Below, in pieces: positions 29,067 to 29,460 of a DNA stretch of 29,460 bases. Source of the DNA: a virus; the IMG/VR virus record IMGVR_UViG_3300044859_000518, positions 1-29,460 of that record, one strand, 5' to 3'. How positions within the stretch are numbered: position 1 is the stretch's first letter; the number at the start of each line of letters is the position of its first letter. The position numbers were made by a program, and so were the translations under genes. Below the pieces are notes generated by a model. It ran no database searches. It was not told the origin of the DNA and saw only the letters and a program-made list of their open reading frames with translations.

Positions 29067-29460
29067 ATGGAAACAACGACAAGTCCTAACACTGAAAACA
29101 GTGCGGTCGCAAGTCAAAGTGCAGTTACAAGCGATGCAAGTATTGCATCTAAAATGGCCGCTATGCGTGAACACACAGAGCGTAACCTACTTAGACAGCA
29201 AGCAGAGCAACCTGCAACAGGTCAAGATGGATCGGCAGATACTTCAAGCCCTGTGGCACCCAGCGATAATGCTGAAGCCGAAGTTGGTGATACCAATGAT
29301 AATAGTAATGTTAGCGACAATCAAGAAACAGATAGCCCTCAAGAGGTAACTACTGGTAGTAATGAGAGTTCAGCAGAAGATTTGATTGACTTTATTGAAT
29401 TCGCAGATACAAACCCGAACGCTAAGTTCAAGTTTATGCGAAACGGTAAAGAAGTCGTAA
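29067..29460 (+). CDS. Scaffolding protein, likely, 3'-partial
   Basis: Open from ATG 29067 (preceded by AAGGAAA) through the right edge, 131 residues visible. The start METTTSPNTENSAVASQSAV is followed by an acidic, Gln/Asp/Ser/Asn-rich disordered region, then EDLIDFIEFADTNPNAKFKFMRNGKEVV. Acidic, low-complexity N-terminus and place right after portal fit phage scaffolding proteins, which guide capsid assembly. Another frame in this region is only a shadow. Confidence 0.6.
   Translation, partial: METTTSPNTENSAVASQSAVTSDASIASKMAAMREHTERNLLRQQAEQPATGQDGSADTSSPVAPSDNAEAEVGDTNDNSNVSDNQETDSPQEVTTGSNESSAEDLIDFIEFADTNPNAKFKFMRNGKEVV

Noticed and set aside
1-29460. Prophage or integrated element
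   Set aside because: No integrase, excisionase, CI-type repressor, attachment repeats or bacterial flanking genes are visible; only a part of the genome is seen, so this is not final.

Overview
The window is a stretch of a tailed double-stranded DNA bacteriophage, probably of podovirus type. It carries a large terminase subunit, a roughly 760-residue P22/N4-type portal, the start of a likely scaffolding gene, a nozzle-like tail hub protein, DNA-ejection (internal virion) type proteins and host-recognition fibre proteins. The DNA is AT-rich, genes are packed with 1-8 nt overlaps, and all but one lie on the plus strand. No integrase, attachment site, lysogeny repressor or tRNA was found, so a lytic phage is more likely. 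A consensus sigma-70 promoter shows that the host is bacterial. Several proteins resemble families that I recall from uncultured freshwater and marine podovirus-like genomes. The host genus cannot be read from the sequence.

Layout. (1) 1-2573: end of a tail-fibre gene with a duplicated domain, a glycine-rich adhesin, and a small membrane/coiled-coil protein (holin-like). (2) 2574-3530: HNH endonuclease, then 428 nt without a gene that hold a candidate structured RNA with its own terminator, a cluster of CAACA/TGTTG half-sites and a perfect-spacing sigma-70 promoter. (3) 3531-6664: early-type operon with two zinc-ligand proteins, small proteins, an elaborate RNA leader and a divergent polymerase with family A/T7 RNA polymerase-like palm motifs. 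(4) 6746-16962: virion genes, namely nozzle, a companion protein, a 1022-residue collagen-like protein and three ejection-type proteins. (5) 16971-19090: accessory block with a Dps/ferritin-like protein, a minus-strand GNAT-like protein and a GT4 glycosyltransferase. (6) 19105-22515: a possible small terminase, several very small basic proteins (one with an EF-hand loop) and two beta-rich virion-type proteins. (7) 22575-29460: packaging and head module (unknown protein, TerS candidate, TerL, two conserved unknowns, portal, two small proteins, scaffold start), running off the right edge.

The parts worth most attention are the non-coding signals. TAAATA motifs recur in about a dozen intergenic gaps, in three of them as ACTAAATAC followed closely by TATTA, and may be phage-specific promoters. 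A candidate ncRNA lies at 3109-3298. A pseudoknot-capable leader and a G4/C4 switch-like element lie upstream of the polymerase. The polymerase itself is unusual and could be a single-subunit RNA polymerase. The Dps-like gene keeps four of the five usual ferroxidase ligands.
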